The notes under the pieces: model-generated
Databases searched by the model: none
What the model saw: the letters and a program-made list of their open reading frames with translations, nothing else
What the model was told of the DNA's origin: nothing
Origin: a bacterium
Lineage (GTDB): Bacteria; Actinomycetota; Acidimicrobiia; Acidimicrobiales; Bin134
Direction: 5' to 3'
Assembly (NCBI GenBank): GCA_028819295.1
Contig: JAPPMA010000068.1
Location: 1-37,604 of the forward strand
DNA: 37,604 nucleotides
Position numbers and translations under genes: made by a program
Shown here: positions 16,022-23,329 of the stretch, piece after piece
Layout: every line of letters begins with the position of its first letter
Numbering within the stretch: the stretch's first letter is position 1

Positions 16022-16905
16022 CTTCCCTTGGGGTGCCAGACAGTCTTGGTTTCGCAGAAGGCGTCGATGAGGTAGGGGCTCTGGGCGGCCTCATCGGCCC
16101 ACTGGCGTTCAGCGGTAGATGCGCTCACCACCCGGGTGATGGTGGCCGCGGCCTGGCGGGCCGCAGCCGTGCCCTGCTCGGAGTCGCAGCCGGTCAGGTC
16201 CAGCGAATCCACCGCCACATGGCCGGCCAGCGGAGGGACGAGCTCATCGCGGTGGCCGGTGATGATGTTGACCACCCCGGCGGGCACATCGCTCAGCGCC
16301 AGGGTCTCGGCCAGGGTGACGGCCGCCAGCGGGCAGCGCTCGGAGGCCAGCACCACCGCGGTGTTGCCCGACACGATCACCGGGGCCAGCCGCGACACCA
16401 GCGGGAGCAGGGGCGGCTCGTCGGGGGCGACGAGCCCCACCACGCCGACGGGCTCGGGCACGCTGAGGTTGAAATAGGGGCCGGCCACCGGGTTGGCCCC
16501 GCCCAGCACGGTGGGGAACTTGTCGGCCCAGCCGGCGTACCACACCCAGCGGTCGATGGCCGCGGCGGTCTCCTCGGCGGCGATCGCCTCCGAGCTTCCA
16601 TCGGTTGCCCGGAGCACCTCGACGCAGAACTCGTCGCGGCGCGACTCCATAACCTCGGCCACTCGGTACAGGATCTGACCCCGGTTGTAGGCGGTGCGCC
16701 CGGCCCAGCCCTCTTGGGCCAACCGAGCGGCAGCCACGGCGTCGCGAACATCCTTGCGCGATCCCCGAACGGCGTGGGCCAAAAGCTCCCCCCCAGCCCC
16801 TGTCACCGGGTACGACCGGCCCGACTCCGAGCGCTCGAATGCCCCGCCGATGAACTGTTTGTAGGTCTTGTTCACCGACAACCGACTGCTCATGCCGCTG
16901 CTCAT
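16018..16905 (-). CDS. Short ALDH-like protein lacking the catalytic domain
   Basis: 295-aa protein that aligns only with the N-terminal NAD-binding half of aldehyde dehydrogenases (K-Q-F-I-G-G-A-F near 16, W-Y-A-G-W-A-D-K near 125, V-P-A-G-V-V-N-I-I-T-G near 208, D-L-T-G-C-D). The W-N-F-P-L oxyanion segment is replaced by P-D-E-P-P-L, and there is no E-L-G-G-K glutamate motif and no G-Q-x-C cysteine. It ends in a separate tail, F-C-E-T-K-T-V-W-H-P-K-G. It is not a random truncation: codon use is intact and both ends are joined to neighbours by ATGA overlaps. A structural or regulatory partner of the full ALDH is the likeliest role; a dead duplicate is the alternative. Confidence 0.88.
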   Translation of the reverse strand: MSSGMSSRLSVNKTYKQFIGGAFERSESGRSYPVTGAGGELLAHAVRGSRKDVRDAVAAARLAQEGWAGRTAYNRGQILYRVAEVMESRRDEFCVEVLRATDGSSEAIAAEETAAAIDRWVWYAGWADKFPTVLGGANPVAGPYFNLSVPEPVGVVGLVAPDEPPLLPLVSRLAPVIVSGNTAVVLASERCPLAAVTLAETLALSDVPAGVVNIITGHRDELVPPLAGHVAVDSLDLTGCDSEQGTAAARQAAATITRVVSASTAERQWADEAAQSPYLIDAFCETKTVWHPKGR

Positions 16906-18389
16906 ACCACCAACTCCACATAGGGCAGCAGTCCGGCCCGGCCCCCCTCGCGGCCATGGCCGCTCTCCCGGTAGCCGCCGAACGGGCTGGCCGGGTCGAA
17001 CCGGTTGAAGGTGTTGGCCCACACCACGCCGGCCTGCATCCGATCGGCCATCCACAAGATGCGCGACCCCTTCTCGGTCCAGATGCCGGCCGACAACCCA
17101 TACGGCGTGTTGTTGGCCTTGGCCACCGCCTCCTCCGCGGTGCGGAAGGTGAGCACCGACAGCACCGGGCCGAAAATCTCCTCCTGGGCGATGCGGTGGG
17201 CGGTGGACACCTTGGTGAACAGCGCCGGCGGGTGGAAGAAGCCCCGCTCCGGCAGCACACACTGCGGCGTGTACAGCTCGGCCCCCTCGGCCACGCCGGA
17301 GGCCACCAGCTCGGCGATGCGAGCGAGCTGGGCCTGGGAGTTGATGGCCCCGATGTCGGTGTTCTTGTCCAGCGGGTCGCCCACCCGCAGGGTGTCCATG
17401 CGCCGCTGGAGCTTGCCCACCACCGTGTCGACCACCGTCTCCTGCACCAGCAGGCGGGAACCGGCGCAGCACACCTGGCCGCCGTTGAAGTAGATGCCGT
17501 TGACGATGCCCTCGGTCACCTGGTCGAGGGCGGCATCCTCGAACACGATGTTGGCCGCCTTGCCCCCCAACTCCAAGGTGAGTCGTTTGCCGGTCCCGGC
17601 CACGTCGGCACCGATAGCCCGGCCCACTTCGGTCGACCCGGTAAACGCCACTTTGTCCACGCCGGGATGGGACACCAGTGCGGCCCCGGTGGCGTCGTCG
17701 CCGGTGATGATGTTGACCACACCGGGGGGCAGCTCGGCGTCGCGCAGCACCTCGGCCAACAGCAACGCAGTGAGCGGGGTGGTGGGCGCCGGCTTGAGCA
17801 CGACGGTGTTCCCGCAGGCCAGCGCAGGGGCCAGCTTCCAGGCCGCCATGAGCAAGGGGAAGTTCCACGGGATGACCTGGGCGGCCACCCCCAGGGGCGC
17901 AGCCCGCCGACCGCTGAAGGCGTAGTCGAGCTTGTCGGCCCAGCCGGCGTAGTGGAAGAAGTGGGCGGCGGCCAGCGGGATGTCGAGATCGCGGGACTCC
18001 CGAATGGGCTTGCCCCCATCCATGGTTTCCAACACCGCGAACTCCCGGGCCCGCTCCTGGAGCAGCCGGGCCACCCGATACAGGTACTTGGCTCGCTCGG
18101 CGCCGGGCAGGTCCCGCCAGCCCCCTTCCCACGCGGCGCGGGCCGCGGCCACGGCCCGGTCCACGTCGGCGGCGTCGGCCACGCTCACCTCGGCCAGCGC
18201 CTCCCCGGTGGCAGGGTTGATGGTGGGAACCAGGCGACCGGCGGCGGGCTCCACCATCTCGCCCCCCACGTACAAGCCGTGCTGGGAGGCCAGTCGCACC
18301 GGAGCGGTGGATTCAGGGGCGGGGGCGTAGTCGAGGGTGAATTCGCCGACCGGCGCCACCTCGCGGTCGGGAGACGATCGATCAGTCAA
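16902..18389 (-). CDS. Aldehyde dehydrogenase (NAD(P)-dependent)
   Basis: Full-length cytosolic aldehyde dehydrogenase, 495 aa. Oxyanion Asn175 sits in P-W-N-F-P-L-L; cofactor residues follow in G-N-T-V-V-L-K-P; F-T-G-S-T-E-V-G is at 249-256; general base Glu273 is in L-E-L-G-G-K; nucleophile Cys307 is in G-Q-V-C-C-A-G-S-R; E-E-I-F-G-P-V near 385 is intact. Lying directly behind deoC, it most probably oxidises the acetaldehyde released from deoxyribose-5-phosphate. Its TTG start at 18389 has GGGAGGAC 9 bases upstream and overlaps deoC by 8 bases; its stop overlaps the short ALDH-like gene by ATGA. Confidence 0.95.
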   Translation of the reverse strand: MTDRSSPDREVAPVGEFTLDYAPAPESTAPVRLASQHGLYVGGEMVEPAAGRLVPTINPATGEALAEVSVADAADVDRAVAAARAAWEGGWRDLPGAERAKYLYRVARLLQERAREFAVLETMDGGKPIRESRDLDIPLAAAHFFHYAGWADKLDYAFSGRRAAPLGVAAQVIPWNFPLLMAAWKLAPALACGNTVVLKPAPTTPLTALLLAEVLRDAELPPGVVNIITGDDATGAALVSHPGVDKVAFTGSTEVGRAIGADVAGTGKRLTLELGGKAANIVFEDAALDQVTEGIVNGIYFNGGQVCCAGSRLLVQETVVDTVVGKLQRRMDTLRVGDPLDKNTDIGAINSQAQLARIAELVASGVAEGAELYTPQCVLPERGFFHPPALFTKVSTAHRIAQEEIFGPVLSVLTFRTAEEAVAKANNTPYGLSAGIWTEKGSRILWMADRMQAGVVWANTFNRFDPASPFGGYRESGHGREGGRAGLLPYVELVV

Positions 18390-19320
18390 CGCTGAAGTCC
18401 TCCCGCCGCTGGTAGCGGCCGTCGCGAAGCTTGGCCCGCTGCATGAGCACGTCGTTGAGCAGGCTGGATGCCCCCAGCCGGAACCGCTCAGGAGTCAGCC
18501 AACCCGAGCCCAGCGTCTCGCCCACGATCACCAGGTAATGCCAAGCCTGCTTGGCGGTGCGGATGCCCCCGGCCAGCTTGAGGCCCACGGCCCGCCCGGT
18601 TTGCTCGGCCATGTCCCGGATGGCCTCGGCCATGCACAGGGCGGTGGCGGGAGTGGCCGAGGTGCTGATCTTGCCGGTGGAGGTCTTGATGAAGTCGGCC
18701 CCGGCCACCATGGCCAGCATGGATGCCCGCCTGATCTGGTCGTAGGACCCCAGCTCGCCGGTCTCCAGGATCACCTTCAGGTGGGCTGATCCGCAGGCTT
18801 GCTTGGCCGCGGCGATCTCGTCGTAAGCCCGCTGGTAGCGTCCGGACAGAAATGCCGAGCGGTTCAGCACGATGTCCACCTCATCGGCCCCGGCAGCCAC
18901 CGCCCACGAGACCTCCGCCAGCCGGGCCTCCAATGGCGCCAAGCCAGCGGGAAACCCTCCGGCCACGCTGGCCACCGCCACCGGGCTGTCGGCCAGCGCC
19001 TCAGCGGCCACCGACACCAGCTCGGGGTACACGCACACCGCGGCCACCGAGGGCACCGACCAATCGGCCGCGTCGGGACGGCGGGCGCGGGCGCACAGGG
19101 CGTGGACCCGCCCAGGGGTGTCGGCCCCCTCCAGGGTGGTCAGATCCATAACCCGGATGGCCAAGTCGAGCGCCGCCCCCTTCGACGAGGCCTTGATCGA
19201 CCGAGCACACAGCAACGCGGCCCGCTGCTCCAGCCCCACCGCGTCCACCGGGGTGATGCGCACGCCGGCCACAGCATCGGCGGCTCCTACCGGAGAGTCA
19301 ACTGCAAGCAGGTCGGTCAC
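18382..19320 (-). CDS. deoC: Deoxyribose-phosphate aldolase
   Basis: Class I aldolase splitting 2-deoxyribose-5-phosphate into acetaldehyde and glyceraldehyde-3-phosphate. With GTG 19320 as start the Schiff-base Lys is about 212 (A-D-F-I-K-T-S-T-G-K), the assisting Lys about 248 (G-L-K-L-A-G-G-I-R) and Asp about 149 (E-V-D-I-V-L-N). The 312-aa length is the long form seen in actinobacteria and eukaryotes. GTG 19320 is preferred because a TATCCT -10 box lies exactly 7 bases before it; TTG 19350 would add ten residues of no known motif. First gene of the minus-strand operon deoC-ALDH-ALDH-like-NT5C. Confidence 0.95.
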   Translation of the reverse strand: MTDLLAVDSPVGAADAVAGVRITPVDAVGLEQRAALLCARSIKASSKGAALDLAIRVMDLTTLEGADTPGRVHALCARARRPDAADWSVPSVAAVCVYPELVSVAAEALADSPVAVASVAGGFPAGLAPLEARLAEVSWAVAAGADEVDIVLNRSAFLSGRYQRAYDEIAAAKQACGSAHLKVILETGELGSYDQIRRASMLAMVAGADFIKTSTGKISTSATPATALCMAEAIRDMAEQTGRAVGLKLAGGIRTAKQAWHYLVIVGETLGSGWLTPERFRLGASSLLNDVLMQRAKLRDGRYQRREDFSVD

Positions 19321-19327
19321 CCGTCCA

Positions 19328-19333
19328 AGGATA
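19328..19333 (-). promoter_or_regulatory. -10 box (TATCCT) for leaderless deoC operon
   Basis: On the minus strand TATCCT ends 7 bases before GTG 19320, so the transcript would begin at the start codon. It is divergent from the upp promoter at 19373. Confidence 0.45.
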
Positions 19334-19372
19334 GAGCGGCGGTTCGACAACCGGTCACCCGTGATCCATGCC

Positions 19373-19378
19373 TAAGGT
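19373..19378 (+). promoter_or_regulatory. -10 box (TAAGGT) for leaderless upp
   Basis: TAAGGT ends 6 bases before ATG 19385. No separate ribosome site with room for a leader is needed; GAGG at 19379-19382 lies too close to be a normal Shine-Dalgarno sequence. Confidence 0.4.
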
Positions 19379-19384
19379 GAGGCA

Positions 19385-20008
19385 ATGAGCGCAACGGTCG
19401 TCGACCACCCGCTGGTGCAGGCCCTCTTGGCCACCTTGCGCCGGGCCGACACCCCTTCGCCAGCGTTTCGACAGGCCTTAGAAGAACTGAGCGGGCTTCT
19501 GATCTACGAGGCCTTGCGAGACATTCCAATTGCGAAGGTAGAAGTGGCCACCCCGCTGGCACCCACTTCTGGAGTCCGAATCGACGATCCCCCACTGCTG
19601 GTGCCGGTGCTGCGAGCGGGGCTGGGCATGCTGGACGCGGCCCGGAGGCTGCTGCCGGAGGCCGCGGTGGGTTTTCTGGGTGTGCGCCGCAATGAGGAGA
19701 CGTTCCAACCCGAGCCCTATCTCAACACCGTGCCCGACAATCTCGGCGGGCATGCCGCATTGGTATTGGAGCCGATGCTGGCCACCGGAGGGTCGCTGGC
19801 CTACGTATGCGGGCGGATTGCCGCGGCTGGGGCCAGACATATTACCGCGGTCTGCGTGCTCGCCGCTCCCGAAGGGGTGGCGGCGCTCGAAGCCGCGGCC
19901 CCCGGTGTTCATCTGTTCACCGCGGCCGTGGACGATGGGCTCAACGAGCGGGCCTATATCGTGCCCGGGCTGGGCGACGCGGGCGACCGCCAGTTCGGAG
20001 AACTCTGA
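19385..20008 (+). CDS. upp: Uracil phosphoribosyltransferase
   Basis: Cytosolic enzyme that makes UMP from uracil and PRPP, recovering the base freed by deoA. Conserved segments: I-Y-E-A-L-R-D-I-P (40-48), P-V-L-R-A-G-L-G-M (74-82), and the PRPP loop [10 protein letters not shown] (128-137). The first acidic residue of that loop is Glu129 where most relatives have Asp, a conservative change. The C-terminus [11 protein letters not shown] is the usual uracil-binding end. 207 aa is standard. It is divergent from deoC across a 64-bp gap. Confidence 0.96.
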   Translation: MSATVVDHPLVQALLATLRRADTPSPAFRQALEELSGLLIYEALRDIPIAKVEVATPLAPTSGVRIDDPPLLVPVLRAGLGMLDAARRLLPEAAVGFLGVRRNEETFQPEPYLNTVPDNLGGHAALVLEPMLATGGSLAYVCGRIAAAGARHITAVCVLAAPEGVAALEAAAPGVHLFTAAVDDGLNERAYIVPGLGDAGDRQFGEL

Positions 20009-20013
20009 ATTTT

Positions 20014-20038
20014 CCCGGCTGCCGAAGAATCAGCCGGG
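20014..20038. terminator. Hairpin between convergent upp and the 139-aa gene
   Basis: Perfect 8-bp stem CCCGGCTG (20014-20021) with CAGCCGGG (20031-20038) and a 9-base loop, 5 bases after the upp stop. It overlaps the last codons of the minus-strand neighbour and can serve both directions. Confidence 0.6.
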
Positions 20039-20449
20039 ACCGCCCAAGTCGGTGTCGTAGGCGCTGTACACCAGATCGACGGCGTGGTGGTTGAGCTGGT
20101 CCACCCGGTGGACGATGTCGGCCATCGACCGTTGCAGGCCGGGGTCGGGCTCATGGGCGTGCAGGCGCTGGATCTGCTGTTGCACCGAGGCTTGGAGCTG
20201 AACCTGCTCGGAGCGGATCTTGTTCACCCGGGGCACCAGGCGAGGGGCCAGCTCAATGCACTCGTCGTACAGCCCGAGATCGCAATCCGAGCAGAAGCCG
20301 GTGAGCGCTCGGCTCAGCTCTCCGAGCTTATCCTCGAGGCGCTTCACCCAGCGGTCGGGATTGTCGGCGGGCATGCCCTCAGACAAGAGCGTTTGCAGGC
20401 CGACCCCTGCCCGGTTCAGCTCAATGCGCCAGTCTGTGTTTTCCCCCAT
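20030..20449 (-). CDS. Hypothetical helical protein, 139 aa
   Basis: Not recognised. Mostly alpha-helical and hydrophilic with heptad-like stretches (W-V-K-R-L-E-D-K-L-G-E-L-S-R-A-L near 31-46 and a Gln-rich segment E-Q-V-Q-L-Q-A-S-V-Q-Q-Q-I near 84-96), so a coiled coil is likely. Two Cys in F-C-S-D-C-D. No signal peptide or membrane segment. ATG 20449 is preferred to ATG 20470 because GAGGAGA lies 7 bases before it. Monocistronic, convergent with upp. Confidence 0.75.
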   Translation of the reverse strand: MGENTDWRIELNRAGVGLQTLLSEGMPADNPDRWVKRLEDKLGELSRALTGFCSDCDLGLYDECIELAPRLVPRVNKIRSEQVQLQASVQQQIQRLHAHEPDPGLQRSMADIVHRVDQLNHHAVDLVYSAYDTDLGGPG

Positions 20450-20585
20450 GGCGAATCTCCTCGTCATCATGTGGGAACGACCACGCTGTCGCTCTCGCGT
20501 TCAGGGCCAGCATAGGCCCACTCCCCCAAGCCGCGCCAGAGGACTTTGGCGAATTTTCCAGTGAACGGCCAGCGGGCCGAAGATC

Positions 20586-20606
20586 GCAGGATGTCCTGCC
20601 GGCAGG
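20586..20606 (-). terminator. Overlapping palindromes after the amidohydrolase gene
   Basis: GCAGGA-TG-TCCTGC (20586-20599) and CCTGCCGGCAGG (20595-20606) form alternative hairpins just beyond the stop codon at 20610. Terminator function is plausible; there is no U-tract. The rest of 20450-20609 holds no gene. Confidence 0.4.
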
Positions 20607-20609
20607 CGG

Positions 20610-22277
20610 CTAGCGGGCCGAGGGGCGCAGTATGGCACCGGGATGGGCATTCACGCCGCCCTGGTCCACCTCGCCGTCGCGGCGGATGGCGGTGCCGTTC
20701 ACCAGCACATGGGCGATGCCCACCGAGGCGTCGGCGGTCAGCCGCTCGGCGTTGGCGGGGAAGTCCCGAACCCGGCGCAGCGGCCCCGGCGCCACCGTGT
20801 CGGGGTCGAACACCACCACATCGGCATAGGCCCCCTCCCGGAGATAGCCCCGGTCCACCAGGTTGAACAGGTCGGCCTGCACTGCGGAGAGCTTCCGCAC
20901 CGCCTTCTCCATCGACATGAGCTCGCGGTCGCGCACCCAGTTGCCCAAGAAGTCGGTGGCCTGCGGTGCGTCGCACAACTGGCCCACATGGGCCCCGGCG
21001 TCGGACAGGCCCAGCGTGCAGCCATCCTGCTGCAACAGCATCGCCACCCCGTCGGGGTCGTCGTTGGCGATGATGCAGCTGATCCGGGTGGTCAGGTCGT
21101 CGGACACCGCGGTGTCGAGCAAAACGTCGAGGGGGCGCACCCCCTGTTCCTCGGCCACATCGGTCAGCCGCCGCCCAACCAATTCGGGCCGGGCGGCGGT
21201 CTCGGCGATTTGGAACGTCTCCCATCGGGGCCGCATGGCCTTTTGGTGCTCGAACGCCTCCGCCGTTCGGTCGCGCCAATCCTCATCGTCGTAGGCCTTG
21301 AGCCGGGCGTCGTGGTCCTCGCTCATCAGGGCGGCGAACTCGGGATTCACGTTGAGGGTGAACGGATCCGACATCACCATCTGGAAGGTGAGCGGGCGGG
21401 GAGTGACCTGGGGCCACACCTCGATGCCCTCGGCCCACGCCTCCCGATTGCGGGCCGCGCTCTCCTCATGCCTCCCATTGGGGAAGGTCAACAGCGCGCC
21501 GTAGGTGAACGGCACGCCCACCTGGGGCTGCAACGCGTACATGTCGTCGATGCCCACCTGCTCGCCGGGGGCGACCGACACCACGCCCCGGCGCTTCTGG
21601 CCGAGCACGCCTATAAGGGCCTCGAACTCCTCGCGGGTGGCGAATCGGCTGGGGATGGGCAGCCCGTCGGCACCCCGATGGGTCATGGCAAAGCTGGTGG
21701 CCAGCCCGGCCGCCCCGGCGTCGATGGCCTCGGCCACCACCTCCACCATGCGAGCCACCTCCTCGTCGGTTGACGCCCGCTCGTAGGCCTCATCGCCCAC
21801 CACGAACAGCCGCAGGGCAGTGTGGCCGATGTAGGCCCCGAAGTTGAGGGCGATGCCCCGACGGGAGATGGAGTCCAGGTACTCGGGGAACGTCTCGAAG
21901 TCCCAGGGGATGCCCTCGGCCAGGCTGTCCACGTTCATGTCCTCCACGTTCTCGAGCGTGCGGGCGATGAGGTCCTGGTGGCCGGGCCGGGTGGGAGCGA
22001 TGGAAAAGCCGCAGTTGCCGGCGATCACCGAGGTCACCCCGTGGAAGCACGACGGGCTGAGCGCCGGATCCCAGAACACCTGGGCGTCGTAGTGGGTGTG
22101 GATGTCGATGAAGCCGGGCGCCACCACATGCCCGCCGGCGTCCAACTCCACCCGGCCCGAAAGCCCCATGCCGATCTCACTGATGCGGTTTCCGGTAATG
22201 GCGACATCAGCCTCGCGTCCCGGCTCGCCCGAGCCGTCCACCACGACTCCCCCACGGATTACAACATCTGCGCTCAT
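20610..22277 (-). CDS. N-acyl-D-amino-acid deacylase-like amidohydrolase
   Basis: Metal-dependent amidohydrolase of the D-aminoacylase family, 555 aa. Residues 1-50 form the small beta-sandwich (I-R-G-G-V-V-V-D-G-S-G). The metal site begins D-I-H-T-H-Y-D (His60, His62, Asp64) and the bridging Cys89 of this family is in G-N-C-G-F-S. Further on, L-S-D-A-G-A-H supplies the conserved Asp, and the C-terminus returns to the sandwich (G-A-Y-A-D-V-V-V-F-D). Large inserts between about 230 and 370 set it apart from classical 480-aa D-aminoacylases, so the substrate is uncertain. ATG 22277 is the start; an open frame continues far upstream but shows no homology there. No strong ribosome site. Confidence 0.92.
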   Translation of the reverse strand: MSADVVIRGGVVVDGSGEPGREADVAITGNRISEIGMGLSGRVELDAGGHVVAPGFIDIHTHYDAQVFWDPALSPSCFHGVTSVIAGNCGFSIAPTRPGHQDLIARTLENVEDMNVDSLAEGIPWDFETFPEYLDSISRRGIALNFGAYIGHTALRLFVVGDEAYERASTDEEVARMVEVVAEAIDAGAAGLATSFAMTHRGADGLPIPSRFATREEFEALIGVLGQKRRGVVSVAPGEQVGIDDMYALQPQVGVPFTYGALLTFPNGRHEESAARNREAWAEGIEVWPQVTPRPLTFQMVMSDPFTLNVNPEFAALMSEDHDARLKAYDDEDWRDRTAEAFEHQKAMRPRWETFQIAETAARPELVGRRLTDVAEEQGVRPLDVLLDTAVSDDLTTRISCIIANDDPDGVAMLLQQDGCTLGLSDAGAHVGQLCDAPQATDFLGNWVRDRELMSMEKAVRKLSAVQADLFNLVDRGYLREGAYADVVVFDPDTVAPGPLRRVRDFPANAERLTADASVGIAHVLVNGTAIRRDGEVDQGGVNAHPGAILRPSAR

Positions 22278-22421
22278 AATCCAAGCTTCCCACGCGAGCG
22301 TCGAGCGCGCCTGTCCGGGCGGCAGACGGCGCCACAGCATCCGCGGCGTTGGTCGTTCTTTTTTAGGTTTCGGGGCGCGTTGCGTATTGTTGTAGCCCAC
22401 TGGTTCAGAGGAGGTGTCGCC

Positions 22422-22967
22422 ATGCGCCGGGCTCAAATGTTGTTGATGGTGCTGATGTTGGCCGTGCTGGGCGCAGCCTGCGGCGGCGGAGGGGGGACTT
22501 CTACCGAGGAGCGCCCGTTGGGTTTGGATTCCGACGAGATTGCCGTCCCCACTGTTGAGGCCTTGGCCCCCACTCCTGCGCCCACCCCCACACCCACTTC
22601 CACTCCAGAAGCGTTCATCTATGTGGTGAGGGAGGGTGACACGCTGGGCAGCATCGCCTCTGAGTTCGGAACCAGCCTCAATGCGATTGTCGCCGTCAAC
22701 GACTTGGCCAACCCCAACCTCTTGAGCATCGGCCAGCAGATCGAGATACCCCAAGACGTTCCCGTCGTGCTCAACAGCGATGGCACCGTCCGTCCCGGCG
22801 AGCGCACCCACATCGTTGTCCAGGGCGACACCCTGCTGGGGATCGCCCTCCAGTACGGCAAGACGCTGGATGAGATCACCGAGGCCAACAGCATCGTCAC
22901 GGCCGAATTGCTTCAGATCGGCCAAGAACTCATCATCCCACCCGACGAGGAAGAACCCACCCAATAA
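22422..22967 (+). CDS. LysM-domain lipoprotein
   Basis: 181-aa lipoprotein: signal peptide ending L-G-A-A with lipidated Cys20, a Gly/Thr/Pro linker (about 21-64, including T-P-A-P-T-P-T-P-T-S-T-P), and two LysM modules at about 67-110 (Y-V-V-R-E-G-D-T-L-G-S-I-A) and 130-172 (I-V-V-Q-G-D-T-L-L-G-I-A). LysM binds peptidoglycan glycan chains, so the protein would tether membrane and cell wall; no catalytic domain is present. ATG 22422 has the strong ribosome site GAGGAGGTG. The reading frame is open for 600 bases upstream, but lipobox and ribosome site fix the start. Confidence 0.92.
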   Translation: MRRAQMLLMVLMLAVLGAACGGGGGTSTEERPLGLDSDEIAVPTVEALAPTPAPTPTPTSTPEAFIYVVREGDTLGSIASEFGTSLNAIVAVNDLANPNLLSIGQQIEIPQDVPVVLNSDGTVRPGERTHIVVQGDTLLGIALQYGKTLDEITEANSIVTAELLQIGQELIIPPDEEEPTQ

Positions 22968-22975
22968 GCGCGTTT

Positions 22976-22991
22976 CGGGCTGGACAGCCCG
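22976..22991 (+). terminator. Hairpin after the LysM lipoprotein gene
   Basis: CGGGCT (22976-22981), loop GGAC, AGCCCG (22986-22991), nine bases after the stop TAA. Short but perfect; no U-tract. Confidence 0.45.
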
Positions 22992-23042
22992 GCAAGCCCG
23001 ACCCACATCTCGGATATCCACAACTCCGGCTGACCGCGCTCC

Positions 23043-23048
23043 TAGTGT
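23043..23048 (+). promoter_or_regulatory. -10 box (TAGTGT) for leaderless zinc-ribbon gene
   Basis: TAGTGT ends 7 bases before ATG 23056, which favours that start and a leaderless transcript for the zinc-ribbon gene and its coupled neighbour. Confidence 0.4.
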
Positions 23049-23055
23049 GGGCGAC

Positions 23056-23253
23056 ATGGCCGCTATAGCTCGTACTCGGCTCTTCGCGTCAAAGGCACGA
23101 CGGAAGGCCACCATGTGGTGTCCCCGCTGCGATGTCACCTGGTGGGGCACGGCGCGCGACACCTGTTGGTCGTGCCGCCAGCACACCGCCACGACCCCGG
23201 CCCCCACTGCCAATGTTCGCGTGCTGGCCACCAGCACGGTCGGCGAGCCGTGA
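23056..23253 (+). CDS. Zinc-ribbon mini-protein, 65 aa
   Basis: Small protein with two paired cysteines, M-W-C-P-R-C-D (Cys22, Cys25) and T-C-W-S-C-R (about 38-41), the knuckles of a zinc ribbon, separated by V-T-W-W-G-T. The N-terminus is basic (T-R-L-F-A-S-K-A-R-R-K). ATG 23056 is chosen from the -10 box 7 bases upstream; ATG 23113 with GGAAGG before it would give a 46-aa form that still holds both knuckles. The stop overlaps a GTG (GTGA 23250-23253) and so connects to the repeat-built mini-frames and the membrane protein gene. Function unknown. Confidence 0.75.
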   Translation: MAAIARTRLFASKARRKATMWCPRCDVTWWGTARDTCWSCRQHTATTPAPTANVRVLATSTVGEP

Positions 23254-23291
23254 GCGCTGGGCTTGCCATTCCAGCGATTGACCTCCCATGA
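23250..23291 (+). other. Bridging mini-frame 6a (13 codons) made by the 38-bp repeat
   Basis: GTG 23250 overlaps the zinc-ribbon stop; the frame reads the first nine residues of the downstream protein (S-A-G-L-A-I-P-A-I), then D-L-P and stops at TGA 23289-23291, overlapping ATG 23288. Confidence 0.55.
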
Positions 23292-23329
23292 GCGCTGGGC
23301 TTGCCATTCCAGCGATTGACCTCCCATGA
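23288..23329 (+). other. Bridging mini-frame 6b (13 codons) made by the 38-bp repeat
   Basis: Identical in sequence to 6a apart from ATG as start. Its TGA 23327-23329 overlaps ATG 23326 of the membrane protein gene. There is no Shine-Dalgarno sequence inside the unit, so coupled reinitiation would be the only obvious way to reach the third start. Confidence 0.55.

Noticed and set aside
16906..18132. Apparent fusion of the short ALDH-like protein with a long Gly/Arg-rich N-terminal part
   Set aside because: That part is an out-of-frame shadow of the full ALDH gene; ATG 16905 with ATGA overlap marks the true start.
19321..19350. TTG 19350 as start of deoC
   Set aside because: Adds ten residues without a known motif; GTG 19320 has a -10 box at leaderless spacing.
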